Source of the DNA: Streptomyces corallincola
Lineage (GTDB): Bacteria > Actinomycetota > Actinomycetes > Streptomycetales > Streptomycetaceae
Direction: 5' to 3'
NCBI RefSeq assembly: GCF_019104725.1
Contig: NZ_JAHRXF010000021.1
Coordinates: 1-64,000 of the forward strand
Length of the DNA stretch: 64,000 nucleotides
The notes below the pieces were generated by a model. It worked only from the letters and a program-made list of their open reading frames with translations. It did no database searches and was not told the origin of the DNA. The translations under genes and the position numbers were made by a program. This document shows, one piece after another, positions 1 to 8,110 of this stretch; position 1 is the first letter of the stretch, and each line of letters starts with the position of its first letter.

Positions 1-657
1 CCGCCCGCCGTCAAGCCCGAGATCCACGCCCGCGACGGCTTCGAGGTGGACCACCAGGAGGACGAGGACCTCCCCCCGGTCTTCACCACCGTCCCCACCA
101 AGCAGCGGATCGTCTTCCTCACCATCGACGACGGCTCCGAGAAGGACCCCCGGTTCCTCCAGATGATGCGGGACCTGAAGGTGCCGTACACCTCGTTCCT
201 CAGCAACTACCTCGTCAAGGACGACTACGGGTACTTCCGCAAGGCCCAGTCCTACGGCAACACCCTGGACAACCACACCCTGCACCACCCCTACCTGCCC
301 GCCCTCTCCTACGACGAGCAGCGGCACGAGATCTGCGACATGCAGGACATCATGGAGAAGCAGTTCGGCAAGCGCCCGAAGGTCCTGCGCCCGCCGTACG
401 GCAACTACAACCAGGACACCCTGCGCGCCGCCAAGTCCTGCGGGATCAAGTACGCCCCCATCTGGAACGAGGAGGTGTACGTGGACCACTGGGAGTACCG
501 CGAGGACGACAAGCGCATCCGCAACGGCGACATCGTCCTCACGCACTTCCGGGGCACGTCCGACTGGGACGGCACGATGGTGGACGACATGCGGCGCTTC
601 CTCGACAAGGTGACCGGTGAAGGCTTCGCCGTGGCCCGCCTGGAGGACTACCTGTGA
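1..657 (+). CDS. Polysaccharide deacetylase (NodB-type), 5' end outside window
   Basis: The frame is open from base 1, so the true start lies upstream; a GTG at 46 is probably internal. The visible 218 residues form a NodB (carbohydrate esterase 4) domain that would remove acetyl groups from N-acetylglucosamine in peptidoglycan or other cell-surface glycans. Seen: TIDDG (metal Asp and catalytic base Asp), NHTLHH (metal-binding histidine pair), RPPYG, and a final LTHF motif supplying the last catalytic histidine. All key residues are therefore present. The stop overlaps the GTG of the next gene (GTGA), so the two deacetylase genes are translationally coupled. The natural substrate cannot be told from sequence. 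Confidence 0.9.
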   Translation, partial: PPAVKPEIHARDGFEVDHQEDEDLPPVFTTVPTKQRIVFLTIDDGSEKDPRFLQMMRDLKVPYTSFLSNYLVKDDYGYFRKAQSYGNTLDNHTLHHPYLPALSYDEQRHEICDMQDIMEKQFGKRPKVLRPPYGNYNQDTLRAAKSCGIKYAPIWNEEVYVDHWEYREDDKRIRNGDIVLTHFRGTSDWDGTMVDDMRRFLDKVTGEGFAVARLEDYL

Positions 658-1517
658 TCCGCCGGGATCGGCCGCGCCCACCGGCGCCCCGCCGGGCCGG
701 GAGCCGGGGACGGAAGCGGGCGGCCACGGCCGCCGTCGCCGCCGTCCTCGCCCCGGCCCTGCTGCTCGCGGGCTGCGCCCAGTCGGTCGATCCCATCGAA
801 CGTCTCGGCCGACGGGCGGCCCAGGGGGTACGGCCGCCCGCGCCCGAGGACGCCTACCGCCGCTGGGGCCTGGCCGCGCCGCTCGCCGCCCCGCCCGGCC
901 GCCCGGCCGCCGGACCCGCCGCGCACACCGCCGCCGCCCCGCGCGTGCTGGACCACGTGGACACCGCCGACCGGGTCGTCTTCCTCACCTACGACGACGG
1001 CGCCGAACGCGACACCGAGTTCGTGGACATGGTCCGCGAACTGCGGCTCCCGGTCAGCCTGTTCCTCACCGACGGCGTCGTCGGCCCCGGCTACGGCCAC
1101 TTCGCGGCGCTGCGCGCGGTCGGCGCCCAGATCGAGAACCACACCTTCGACCACGCCGCGCTGCGCGGACTGCCGTACGCCGGGCAGCGCGCCGAGATCT
1201 GCGGCCAGCAGGACAAGCTCAGGGCCCGTTTCGGCCTGCGCCCCCGGCTGCTCCGGCCGCCCTACGGCAGGTACGACACCACCACCCTGCGCGCCGCCGC
1301 CGACTGCGGGATCTCCGCGCTGGTGCTCTGGCGCGCCGCGCTCACCGGCGGCGGGCTCGCCTTCGCGCACGGCGAACAGCGGCTGCGGCCCGGCGACATC
1401 GTGCAGATGGGACCCGACGGCGCGGTCGGCGCCCCGCTCCGAGACCGCACCGTGCGGCTGCTGCGCCGGGTGCAGGCGGAGGGGCTGACGGTGGGCCGCC
1501 TGGAGGACTACCTCTGA
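654..1517 (+). CDS. Polysaccharide deacetylase-like lipoprotein, possibly degenerate
   Basis: A 287-residue protein that begins at GTG 654 inside the stop of the upstream paralogue. It has an arginine-rich N-terminus, a hydrophobic segment and a lipobox LLAGC (residues about 38-42), so it should be a membrane-anchored lipoprotein facing the wall. The NodB domain spans roughly residues 100-285: LTYDDG, ENHTFDH and RPPYG are intact. The last motif, however, reads DIVQMGPDG where the upstream paralogue has DIVLTHFRG, so the final catalytic histidine is lost. The protein may bind glycan without turnover, or act weakly. It shares the C-terminal LEDYL ending with its neighbour, which indicates a tandem duplication. 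Confidence 0.85.
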   Translation: MIRRDRPRPPAPRRAGSRGRKRAATAAVAAVLAPALLLAGCAQSVDPIERLGRRAAQGVRPPAPEDAYRRWGLAAPLAAPPGRPAAGPAAHTAAAPRVLDHVDTADRVVFLTYDDGAERDTEFVDMVRELRLPVSLFLTDGVVGPGYGHFAALRAVGAQIENHTFDHAALRGLPYAGQRAEICGQQDKLRARFGLRPRLLRPPYGRYDTTTLRAAADCGISALVLWRAALTGGGLAFAHGEQRLRPGDIVQMGPDGAVGAPLRDRTVRLLRRVQAEGLTVGRLEDYL

Positions 1518-1569
1518 GGGCGGCGCGGGCCCGCCGGACGGGCTCCGGCGCACGACGCGCCGTACTGCA

Positions 1570-1596
1570 TTGGCACTCCGCTTGACCGAGTGCTAA
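1570..1596 (+). promoter_or_regulatory. CIRCE operator 1 (HrcA site) of groES-groEL
   Basis: TTGGCACTC (1570-1578), 9-base spacer, GAGTGCTAA (1588-1596): one mismatch from the CIRCE consensus TTAGCACTC-N9-GAGTGCTAA. HrcA repressor binds this element in most bacteria. It overlaps the putative -35 at 1582. Confidence 0.93.
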
Positions 1597-1611
1597 TCGC
1601 GGCCATAGTCT
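1582..1611 (+). promoter_or_regulatory. Putative groES promoter
   Basis: TTGACC (1582-1587) and TAGTCT (1606-1611) with an 18-base spacer, lying between and overlapping the two CIRCE elements. This position would let HrcA block the housekeeping polymerase. Assigned by pattern only. Confidence 0.6.
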
Positions 1612-1616
1612 CGGCT

Positions 1617-1643
1617 CTGGCACTCGGCAGATGAGAGTGCCAA
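1617..1643 (+). promoter_or_regulatory. CIRCE operator 2 (HrcA site) of groES-groEL
   Basis: CTGGCACTC (1617-1625), 9-base spacer, GAGTGCCAA (1635-1643). A tandem second operator 47 bases from the first; two CIRCE copies at this operon are typical of streptomycetes. Confidence 0.9.
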
Positions 1644-1740
1644 ACAGCGACGGGCAGTTCCGGCACCCGCGACGACGGGACCACCGGTCGCCACCTCAGA
1701 CAGTTAACCCCGTGAGATCTCCGAAGGGGGAGGTCGGATC

Positions 1741-2049
1741 GTGACGACCGCCAGCTCCAAGGTTGCCATCAAGCCGCTTGAGGACCGCATCGTGGTCCAG
1801 CCGCTCGACGCCGAGCAGACCACGGCCTCCGGCCTGGTCATCCCGGACACCGCGAAGGAGAAGCCCCAGGAGGGTGCTGTCCTCGCCGTCGGTCCGGGTC
1901 GCTTCGAGAACGGCGAGCGCCTGCCGCTCGACGTCAAGGTCGGCGACGTCGTGCTCTACAGCAAGTACGGCGGCACCGAGGTGAAGTACAACGGCGAGGA
2001 GTTCCTCGTCCTCTCGGCCCGCGACGTGCTCGCGATCATCGAGAAGTAG
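1741..2049 (+). CDS. groES: Co-chaperonin GroES
   Basis: A 102-residue GroES (Cpn10), the lid of the chaperonin folding chamber in the cytoplasm. Seen: IKPLEDRIVVQPLDAE near the N-terminus, the mobile-loop region (residues about 20-35, TTASGLVIPDTAKEKPQ) and GDVVLYSKYGGTEVKYNGEE near the C-terminus. Length is normal for the family (95-102). GTG start at 1741 is set by a GGGGGAGG ribosome site at about 1726. Controlled by the two CIRCE elements upstream. groEL follows after 124 bases that contain a strong hairpin. Confidence 0.97.
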   Translation: MTTASSKVAIKPLEDRIVVQPLDAEQTTASGLVIPDTAKEKPQEGAVLAVGPGRFENGERLPLDVKVGDVVLYSKYGGTEVKYNGEEFLVLSARDVLAIIEK

Positions 2050-2075
2050 TCACCTCAGGCACCACCGGTGCCTTC

Positions 2076-2140
2076 CACCGCGCCCCTGGCCCCCCGAGAC
2101 CACACAGGAAACCGGGCGCCCAGGGGCGCGGTGTTTTTTT
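2076..2140 (+). terminator. Strong terminator-like hairpin between groES and groEL
   Basis: A 14-bp perfect stem (2076-2089 with 2120-2133, arm CACCGCGCCCCTGG), 30-base loop, then seven consecutive T (2134-2140). This is a canonical rho-independent terminator, unusual in Streptomyces, and sits inside the operon. It would make a groES-only transcript or act as a processing and stabilising structure. Confidence 0.85.
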
Positions 2141-2173
2141 CCACCCATAGATTTCCGAGAGGGCCCCGCTGTC

Positions 2174-3799
2174 ATGGCGAAGATCCTGAAGTTCGACGAG
2201 GACGCCCGTCGCGCCCTTGAGCGCGGCGTCAACAAGCTGGCCGACACGGTCAAGGTGACGATCGGCCCCAAGGGTCGCAACGTCGTCATCGACAAGAAGT
2301 TCGGCGCCCCCACCATCACCAACGACGGTGTCACGATCGCCCGTGAGGTCGAGCTCGACGACCCGTACGAGAACCTCGGCGCGCAGCTGGTGAAGGAGGT
2401 GGCGACCAAGACCAACGACATCGCGGGCGACGGCACCACCACCGCCACCGTGCTCGCCCAGGCGCTGGTGCGCGAGGGTCTGAGGAACGTCGCCGCGGGT
2501 GCCTCTCCCGCCTCGCTGAAGAAGGGCATCGACGCCGCCGTCAAAGCCGTCTCCGAGGAACTGCTCGCCTCGGCCCGCCCGATCGATGAGAAGTCCGACA
2601 TCGCCGCCGTGGCCGCGCTGTCCGCCCAGGACCAGCAGGTCGGCGAGCTGATCGCCGAGGCGATGGACAAGGTCGGCAAGGACGGTGTCATCACCGTCGA
2701 GGAGTCCAACACCTTCGGTCTGGAGCTGGACTTCACCGAGGGCATGGCCTTCGACAAGGGCTACCTGTCCCCGTACTTCGTCACCGACCAGGAGCGCATG
2801 GAGGCCGTCCTCGACGACCCGTACATCCTGATCACCCAGGGCAAGATCAGCTCCATCCAGGACCTGCTGCCGCTGCTGGAGAAGGTCATCCAGGCCGGTG
2901 CGTCCAAGCCGCTGCTGATCGTCGCCGAGGACGTGGACGGCGAGGCGCTGTCCACCCTGGTCGTCAACAAGATCCGCGGCACCTTCAACGCCGTCGCGGT
3001 GAAGGCCCCCGGCTTCGGCGACCGCCGCAAGGCCATGCTCCAGGACATCGCCACCCTCACCGGTGCGACCGTCATCTCCGAGGAGGTCGGCCTCAAGCTC
3101 GACCAGGCCGGTCTGGACGTGCTGGGCACCGCCCGCCGCGTCACGGTCACCAAGGACGACACCACGATCGTGGACGGCGGCGGCAACTCCGGCGATGTCC
3201 AGGGCCGCGTCGCCCAGATCAAGGCCGAGATCGAGAACACCGACTCGGACTGGGACCGCGAGAAGCTCCAGGAGCGCCTGGCGAAGCTGGCCGGCGGCGT
3301 GTGCGTGATCAAGGTCGGCGCCGCCACCGAGGTGGAGCTGAAGGAGAAGAAGCACCGTCTGGAGGACGCCATCTCCGCGACCCGCGCCGCGGTCGAGGAG
3401 GGCATCGTCTCCGGTGGCGGCTCCGCGCTCGTCCACGCCGTGAAGGTCCTGGAGGGCAACCTCGACAAGACCGGCGACGAGGCCACCGGTGTCGCGGTCG
3501 TCCGCCGCGCCGCCGTCGAGCCGCTGCGCTGGATCGCCGAGAACGCCGGCCTCGAGGGCTACGTCATCGTCTCCAAGGTCGCCGAGCTGGACAAGGGCAA
3601 CGGCTACAACGCCGCCTCCGGCGAGTACGGCGACCTGGTCAAGGCCGGTGTCATCGACCCGGTCAAGGTCACCCGCTCCGCCCTGGAGAACGCCGCCTCC
3701 ATCGCCTCCCTCCTGCTCACGACCGAGACCCTGGTCGTCGAGAAGAAGGAAGAGGAGCCGGCCGAGGCCGCGGGCCACTCCCACGGCCACTCCCACTGA
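2174..3799 (+). CDS. groEL1: Chaperonin GroEL1 with histidine-rich C-terminus
   Basis: A 541-residue 60-kDa chaperonin that folds proteins in an ATP-driven double ring with GroES. Seen: GDGTTTATVLAQ (nucleotide site, catalytic Asp), EGMAFDKGYLSPYF, VEEGIVSGGGSALVHA. The tail ends GHSHGHSH instead of the Gly-Met repeat of E. coli GroEL; actinobacteria with two groEL genes usually carry the His-tailed form beside groES. ATG 2174 follows GAGAGGG at about 2157. Expression depends on read-through of the hairpin at 2076-2140 or on processing. Confidence 0.97.
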   Translation: MAKILKFDEDARRALERGVNKLADTVKVTIGPKGRNVVIDKKFGAPTITNDGVTIAREVELDDPYENLGAQLVKEVATKTNDIAGDGTTTATVLAQALVREGLRNVAAGASPASLKKGIDAAVKAVSEELLASARPIDEKSDIAAVAALSAQDQQVGELIAEAMDKVGKDGVITVEESNTFGLELDFTEGMAFDKGYLSPYFVTDQERMEAVLDDPYILITQGKISSIQDLLPLLEKVIQAGASKPLLIVAEDVDGEALSTLVVNKIRGTFNAVAVKAPGFGDRRKAMLQDIATLTGATVISEEVGLKLDQAGLDVLGTARRVTVTKDDTTIVDGGGNSGDVQGRVAQIKAEIENTDSDWDREKLQERLAKLAGGVCVIKVGAATEVELKEKKHRLEDAISATRAAVEEGIVSGGGSALVHAVKVLEGNLDKTGDEATGVAVVRRAAVEPLRWIAENAGLEGYVIVSKVAELDKGNGYNAASGEYGDLVKAGVIDPVKVTRSALENAASIASLLLTTETLVVEKKEEEPAEAAGHSHGHSH

Positions 3800-3844
3800 C
3801 CCACGGTCAGCAGGCCACACCCGCCGACGCGCCGTCGGCGGCCC

Positions 3845-3879
3845 GAGGCCCGGCCCCTCTCCGGAGGGCGCCGGGCCTC
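3845..3879. terminator. Hairpin between convergent groEL and SDR genes
   Basis: GAGGCCCGGC (3845-3854) pairs with GCCGGGCCTC (3870-3879): 10-bp perfect stem, 15-base loop, no T tract. Suitable for both converging transcripts. Confidence 0.6.
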
Positions 3880-3939
3880 CGGTGTTCCCGGCCCCGCGTC
3901 CGGCCCGTTCCCGGTCGGTGTCCGGTGCCGTGAAAGCGC

Positions 3940-4713
3940 CTACTGCGGCCCGAACTTCCGCCCCGTCCGGGACGTCACCCCGCCCAGCAGGCCCCGCGGG
4001 GTCAGCTTCACCACGCCCATCAGGGCCTTGTAGCGGGGGTCGGGGACGGAGACCGTACGGCCGCGGGCGAGGTCGGTGAGGGCGGCGGCGACGAGTTTGT
4101 CGGCGTCGAGCCACATCCAGCCGGGGATGTTGTCGGTGCCCATCCCGGCCCGCTCGTGGAACTCGGTGCGCACGAAGCCGGGGCACAGCGCCATCAGGCG
4201 GACCCCGGTGCCCGCGAGGTCCTTCGCGGCGCCCTGGGTGAACTGCACCACCCACGCCTTCGATGCGCCGTACGTGCCGCGCGGGACGAAGGCCGCGACC
4301 GAGGCCACGTTCACCACACCCCCGCGCCCGCGCTCCCGCATCGCCTCCGCCGCCGCCGAGGTCAGCCGGAGCACCGCCTCGCAGTGCACCTTCAGCATGC
4401 GCAGCTCGTCGGACATGGCGACATCCAGGTAGCGGCCCTTGTTGCCGAACCCGGCGTTGTTGACCAGCAGGTCCACGGGGCGCCTGCGGTCGGCGAGCCG
4501 TTCGGTCACCGTCTCGATGCCCGTGTCCTCCGCGAGGTCGGCGGAGAGCACCTCCACCTCGACACCGTGCCGGTCGTGCAACTCGGTGGCCTGCTCGCGC
4601 AGCCGCCCGGTGTCCCGCGCGACCAGCACCAGGTCGTGCCCGTCCGCCGCCAGCCGCCGCGCGAAGGCGGCGCCGATCCCCGCCGTCGATCCTGTGATCA
4701 GAGCCGTTGTCAT
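3940..4713 (-). CDS. SDR-family NAD(P)-dependent oxidoreductase
   Basis: A 257-residue classical short-chain dehydrogenase. Seen: GSTAGIG cofactor loop (residues 8-14), LVNNAGFG, a VASVA segment giving the catalytic serine region, and YGASK with catalytic Tyr and Lys. Length is usual for the family. Substrate is unknown: SDRs of this type (the DltE/YqjQ-like group) act on varied carbonyl compounds. It is convergent with groEL and stands alone. ATG at 4713. Confidence 0.9.
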   Translation of the reverse strand: MTTALITGSTAGIGAAFARRLAADGHDLVLVARDTGRLREQATELHDRHGVEVEVLSADLAEDTGIETVTERLADRRRPVDLLVNNAGFGNKGRYLDVAMSDELRMLKVHCEAVLRLTSAAAEAMRERGRGGVVNVASVAAFVPRGTYGASKAWVVQFTQGAAKDLAGTGVRLMALCPGFVRTEFHERAGMGTDNIPGWMWLDADKLVAAALTDLARGRTVSVPDPRYKALMGVVKLTPRGLLGGVTSRTGRKFGPQ

Positions 4714-4764
4714 GGCCCAAGGGTAGTGACCCGCGACCGCCGTATTTCGCCGCGTGACGGGTCC

Positions 4765-5433
4765 TCAGCGCACCTGGTCCATCACGTACTTGCGGGCCTT
4801 CGCCAGCGCCTCCGGGTGCAGCGCGTCCCCCGCCTCCGGCAGTCTGGACAGCAGCTCCCGCTCGGTGGTGACCGCTCTGAACTGGAGCGCCGCCGTGATC
4901 CCGTGGCCGGGCCGGTGCACGACCTCGATCGGGTCGCCCGCCCGGATCTCGCCCGGCGTGATCACCCGCAGGTAGGCACCGGCCGCCGCCTTCCGGGTGA
5001 ACCTCTTCACCCAGCCCCGTTCGGCCAGATGGCCCTGGAACGTACGGCACGGAATCCGCCCCGAGGTCACCTCAAGGACCAGTTCCGGACCCACCCGCCA
5101 GCGCTCCCCGATCAGCGCGCCGGACACCTCCAGGCCCTCGGTCGTCAGGTTCTCCCCGAAGCAGCCGTTCGGCAGCGGCCGTCCCAGCTCGCGTTCCCAG
5201 CCGTCCAGGTCCTCGCGGGCGTAGGCGTACACCGCCTGGTCGTCGCCGCCGTGGTGCCGCAGGTCGCAGACCGCGTCCCCGGCGAGCCCGCTGCCCCCGG
5301 TCCCCTTCGGTCCGGGCGCCGTCACCCGCACCGGCCCGTCCACCGGCCGCTTGTCCATAGCGGTCACCCCCTGCGGATGGTCGGTGTACGGCACGGGACG
5401 CGGGCCGCCGAGATTGAGCGAGAGCACCTTCAT
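4765..5433 (-). CDS. MOSC domain protein, YiiM-like
   Basis: A 222-residue protein; the ATG at 5433 (MKVLSLNLGGPRPV) is chosen because the family starts just there, although the frame stays open much further upstream. MOSC domains occur in molybdenum-cofactor sulfurases and in mARC/YiiM proteins that detoxify N-hydroxylated compounds. Seen: RHHGGDDQAVYAY, FGENLTTEG, and the conserved cysteine in GRIPCRTFQGH that would ligate the cofactor, followed by a C-terminal three-helix-like extension as in E. coli YiiM (224 residues). Divergent from the LysR gene. Confidence 0.85.
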   Translation of the reverse strand: MKVLSLNLGGPRPVPYTDHPQGVTAMDKRPVDGPVRVTAPGPKGTGGSGLAGDAVCDLRHHGGDDQAVYAYAREDLDGWERELGRPLPNGCFGENLTTEGLEVSGALIGERWRVGPELVLEVTSGRIPCRTFQGHLAERGWVKRFTRKAAAGAYLRVITPGEIRAGDPIEVVHRPGHGITAALQFRAVTTERELLSRLPEAGDALHPEALAKARKYVMDQVR

Positions 5434-5706
5434 GTCCAGCACGGTACGGGACCCCGTCCGGCGCACGGCAGGGGAAAGACCCCCGGATCTTCCCTCCGGC
5501 AAGCCCCCGGACGCCCCATCGGGCCTACCCCCGGCGGCACCCCGTCCCGCCCCGCCCGTCTCGCCCCGCCCATCCCGTCCCGCCCGTCCCATCCCGTCCC
5601 GCCCATCACCTTCGGGCCGTCCCCCACCGGCCCCCCGGCACCCTCCCCCCTCAAAGCTCTCGCACCGAACGGGGTGAAGACTCCAAGGCAGGCTTATGCT
5701 CGAAAG

Positions 5707-6627
5707 GTGATCGAGGCCCGTCATCTCCGTGTCCTGCGCGCCGTCGCCGCCACCGGCTCCTTCTCGGCGGCCGGGCGCGAACTGGGCTGCACCCAGCCCG
5801 CGGTGAGCCAGCAGATGAAGGCCCTGGAAAGCTCGGTCGGCACCCCGCTGCTGGTGCGCGGCGGACGGGAGATGCGGCTGACCCAGGCCGGAGAAGCCCT
5901 GGTCAGGCACGCCTCCGGCATCCTCGCCGGGCTCACCGCCGCCGAGGAGGAGGTAGCCGCCATCGCGGGCCTCAGGGCGGGGCGGGTCCGGCTGGTCTCG
6001 TTCCCGAGCGGCAGCTCCACCCTGGTCCCGGCCGCCCTCGCCGCCCTGCGGGCCGCCCACCCCGGCACCCGCGTCTCGCTGGAGGAGGCCGAGCCGCCCC
6101 GCTCCGTCGAGCTGCTGCGCGAGGGCGACTGCGACATCGCCCTCGCCTTCCGCTACGAGGGCGCCGCCACCGAGGAGTGGGACGACCTGGTCGTCCGGCC
6201 GCTGCTCACGGACCGGCTGGTCGCGCTGGTCCCGGAGCGGCACCCGCTCGCCCGCGCCGGGTCCGTCGGCATCGGCGAACTCGCCGCCGACCCCTGGATC
6301 GCGGGCTGCCCGCGCTGCCGCCGCCAGCTGGTCGAGGTCTGCGAGAGCGCCGGATTCACCCCCCGCATCGACTTCGCCACCGACGACCATCCGGCGGTGA
6401 TAGGGCTGGTCGGCGCCGGTCTCGGCGTCGCCGTCCTGCCCCAGCTCGCGGTGGAGTCGGTCCGGCCGCGCGGGGTGCGCGCGATCGCGCTCGAACCCGT
6501 CGTACGGCGCCGGATCGTCGCCCTCACCCTGCCCGACCTGGCGGGCGTCCCGGCCGTCGCGGCCACGCTGAAACAGCTGGCCCGCGCGGCCGAACGGCAG
6601 ACGGGACGCCAAGACGCACCCGGGTAG
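5707..6627 (+). CDS. LysR-family transcriptional regulator
   Basis: A 306-residue LysR protein. The frame is open for 1.5 kb upstream, but the helix-turn-helix begins at GTG 5707 (VIEARHLRVLRAVAATGSF). Seen: winged HTH residues 1-60 with SFSAAGRELGCTQPAVSQQM, then a periplasmic-binding-protein-like effector domain (about 90-295). GTG follows CTTATGCTCGAAAG with little room for a ribosome site, so the message may be leaderless. It faces away from the MOSC gene, whose promoter it may control, as LysR regulators often do. The effector is unknown. Confidence 0.88.
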   Translation: MIEARHLRVLRAVAATGSFSAAGRELGCTQPAVSQQMKALESSVGTPLLVRGGREMRLTQAGEALVRHASGILAGLTAAEEEVAAIAGLRAGRVRLVSFPSGSSTLVPAALAALRAAHPGTRVSLEEAEPPRSVELLREGDCDIALAFRYEGAATEEWDDLVVRPLLTDRLVALVPERHPLARAGSVGIGELAADPWIAGCPRCRRQLVEVCESAGFTPRIDFATDDHPAVIGLVGAGLGVAVLPQLAVESVRPRGVRAIALEPVVRRRIVALTLPDLAGVPAVAATLKQLARAAERQTGRQDAPG

Positions 6628-6715
6628 GGCACGGATGACGGGCGGGTGATCCGGTGACGCGGGGGGTGCGGCTGTGTGCCGGGGTCCGTGCCGGGGTCGG
6701 CCTCCTGGTTCTCGT

Positions 6716-6737
6716 GGGCGTACGGCCGCGTACGCCC
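6716..6737. terminator. Hairpin downstream of whiD
   Basis: GGGCGTACG (6716-6724) pairs with CGTACGCCC (6729-6737): 9-bp stem, GCCG loop, 25 bases past the whiD stop and between convergent genes. Confidence 0.6.
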
Positions 6738-6761
6738 GTCAGTTATCGCAAAAACGTTCCT

Positions 6762-7097
6762 TCACGCGTCGTGACCGGCGTTCGCCCCGGCCGCCGACGC
6801 CGTGGCCGACACGAGGCGGTTACGGGCCCGCCCCATCAGCTCCTCGCGCTCGTCCTCGGTGAGTCCGCCCCACACTCCGTACGGCTCGCGCACCGCCAGG
6901 GCGTGCGCCGCGCACTCCGCACGGACCGGGCACCTCATGCAGACCTCCTTGGCCGAGTTCTCACGGGCGCTCCGGGCCGCCCCGCGCTCGCCCTCCGGGT
7001 GGAAGAACAGCGAGCTGTCCACTCCGCGGCAGGCCGCGAGCAGTTGCCAGTCCCACAGGTCCGCGTTCGGTCCGGGAAGGCGGGAGAAATCTGCCAT
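6762..7097 (-). CDS. whiD: WhiB-like iron-sulfur regulator WhiD
   Basis: A 111-residue Wbl protein, needed in Streptomyces for late spore maturation. Seen: four cysteines of the [4Fe-4S] cluster (ACRG, then EVCMRC and EC), the VWGG turn and the basic C-terminal segment that contacts DNA and region 4 of the principal sigma factor. Chosen start is ATG 7097 (MADFSRLPG) behind AAGGGG; an in-frame ATG 42 bases upstream is less likely. Position immediately divergent from bldM identifies it as whiD. Confidence 0.93.
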   Translation of the reverse strand: MADFSRLPGPNADLWDWQLLAACRGVDSSLFFHPEGERGAARSARENSAKEVCMRCPVRAECAAHALAVREPYGVWGGLTEDEREELMGRARNRLVSATASAAGANAGHDA

Positions 7098-7147
7098 TAC
7101 GTGACCCCTTGTAGCCGTTCTGGGCGGATACGGTGCCATCGACCGTA

Positions 7148-7168
7148 CATCTCCGGTCTAAGGAGATG
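7148..7168. promoter_or_regulatory. Inverted repeat in whiD upstream region
   Basis: CATCTCC (7148-7154), 7-base spacer, GGAGATG (7162-7168). A perfect 7-bp inverted repeat 50 bases before the whiD start; may be an operator or an mRNA leader hairpin. A short palindrome ATGACTCAT follows at 7174-7182. No regulator can be named. Confidence 0.4.
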
Positions 7169-7326
7169 AAAATATGACTCATTGCGAATCTAGCTCCAGA
7201 CACTGAGAAATGGGAGCAAAAACGACTAAATGGGGCAGCGGTTGTGATGAAAAGTCGTGGGTCCGCCGGGCATGTCTGCACCGTGTCGGTGCCACCACGT
7301 AGAGTGCCGAAGTCGGCACGCGGGGC

Positions 7327-7354
7327 CGTAACTCTTTCGAGTGACCGTCGTTGA
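7327..7354 (+). promoter_or_regulatory. Sigma-BldN-type promoter of bldM
   Basis: CGTAAC (7327-7332), exactly 16 bases, CGTTGA (7349-7354). This is the full consensus I know for the developmental ECF sigma factor BldN, whose known target is bldM. It leaves a leader of about 120 bases. The rest of the 382-bp whiD-bldM gap holds no gene. Confidence 0.9.
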
Positions 7355-7479
7355 GAGTGCGGAGGCGGTTGAAGCCACGAGTGCTCGGGCAGGCGTCCGA
7401 GACGGTTCGACCGCACAGGTGACGATTCCGTACCAGCCTGGAGGCTCAAGGTGACGCGCATCAGCTGCGGAGGGCGGTC

Positions 7480-8091
7480 ATGACATCCGTCCTCGTCTGT
7501 GACGACTCCCCGCTCGCCCGAGAGGCGCTGCGCCGCGCGGTGGCGACCGTGCCCGGCGTCGAGCGTGTGACCACGGCGGCCAACGGCGAGGAAGTCCTCC
7601 GCCGCTGGGGCGCCGACCGCTCCGACCTCATTCTCATGGATGTGCGCATGCCCGGCCTGGGCGGTGTCGAGACCGTGCGTCGGCTGCTCTCCGCCGACCC
7701 CGGTGCGCGCATCATCATGCTGACCGTCGCCGAGGACCTGGACGGCGTGGCCCTCGCGGTCGCCGCCGGGGCCCGCGGCTATCTGCACAAGGACGCCTCG
7801 CGCGCCGAACTGCGGGCCACGGTCACCCAGGCCCTCGCCGATCCGACGTGGCGGCTCGCCCCGCGTCGGCTCCGCTCGGCCGAGATGGGCGCCGCACCCA
7901 CCCTCACCGCACGTGAGATCCAGGTGCTCGAAGGCATGAGCCACGGCCGCTCCAACGCCGAGATCGGCCGCGAGCTGTTCCTCTCCGAGGACACCGTGAA
8001 GACCCACGCCCGGCGGCTGTTCAAGAAGCTCGGCGCCTCGGACCGCGCCCACGCGGTGGCGCTCGGCTTCCGCTGGGGCCTGGTCCGCTAG
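7480..8091 (+). CDS. bldM: Developmental response regulator BldM
   Basis: A 203-residue NarL-type regulator required for aerial hyphae; as a homodimer it activates early genes and with WhiI late sporulation genes. Seen: receiver domain (residues 1-120) with DDSPLAR, phosphoacceptor-position Asp in LILMDVRMPG and Lys in YLHKDAS, then a LuxR-type HTH (about 140-200; LTAREIQVLEGMSHGRSNAEIG and TVKTHARRLFKKLG). BldM is reported to work without phosphorylation. ATG 7480 follows GGAGGG. No partner kinase lies nearby, so it is an orphan. Confidence 0.95.
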   Translation: MTSVLVCDDSPLAREALRRAVATVPGVERVTTAANGEEVLRRWGADRSDLILMDVRMPGLGGVETVRRLLSADPGARIIMLTVAEDLDGVALAVAAGARGYLHKDASRAELRATVTQALADPTWRLAPRRLRSAEMGAAPTLTAREIQVLEGMSHGRSNAEIGRELFLSEDTVKTHARRLFKKLGASDRAHAVALGFRWGLVR

Positions 8092-8110
8092 GGCGCTTCC
8101 GCTCGATGTC

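Noticed and set aside
4132..4140. TTGTCGGTG inside the SDR gene as another DNA-damage promoter
   Set aside because: No TAnnnT box follows at 8 bases and it lies in mid-gene on the non-coding strand, leading to no gene start.
2036..5050. 1004-codon open frame on the minus strand across groEL
   Set aside because: It is antisense to groEL and SDR, composed of Gly/Arg/Asp-rich shadow sequence without domains; third-position GC explains the long open frame.
5430..6612. MOSC gene extending upstream to 6612 as one 615-residue protein
   Set aside because: The upstream part is antisense to a well-supported LysR gene; MOSC homologues begin at the ATG at 5433.
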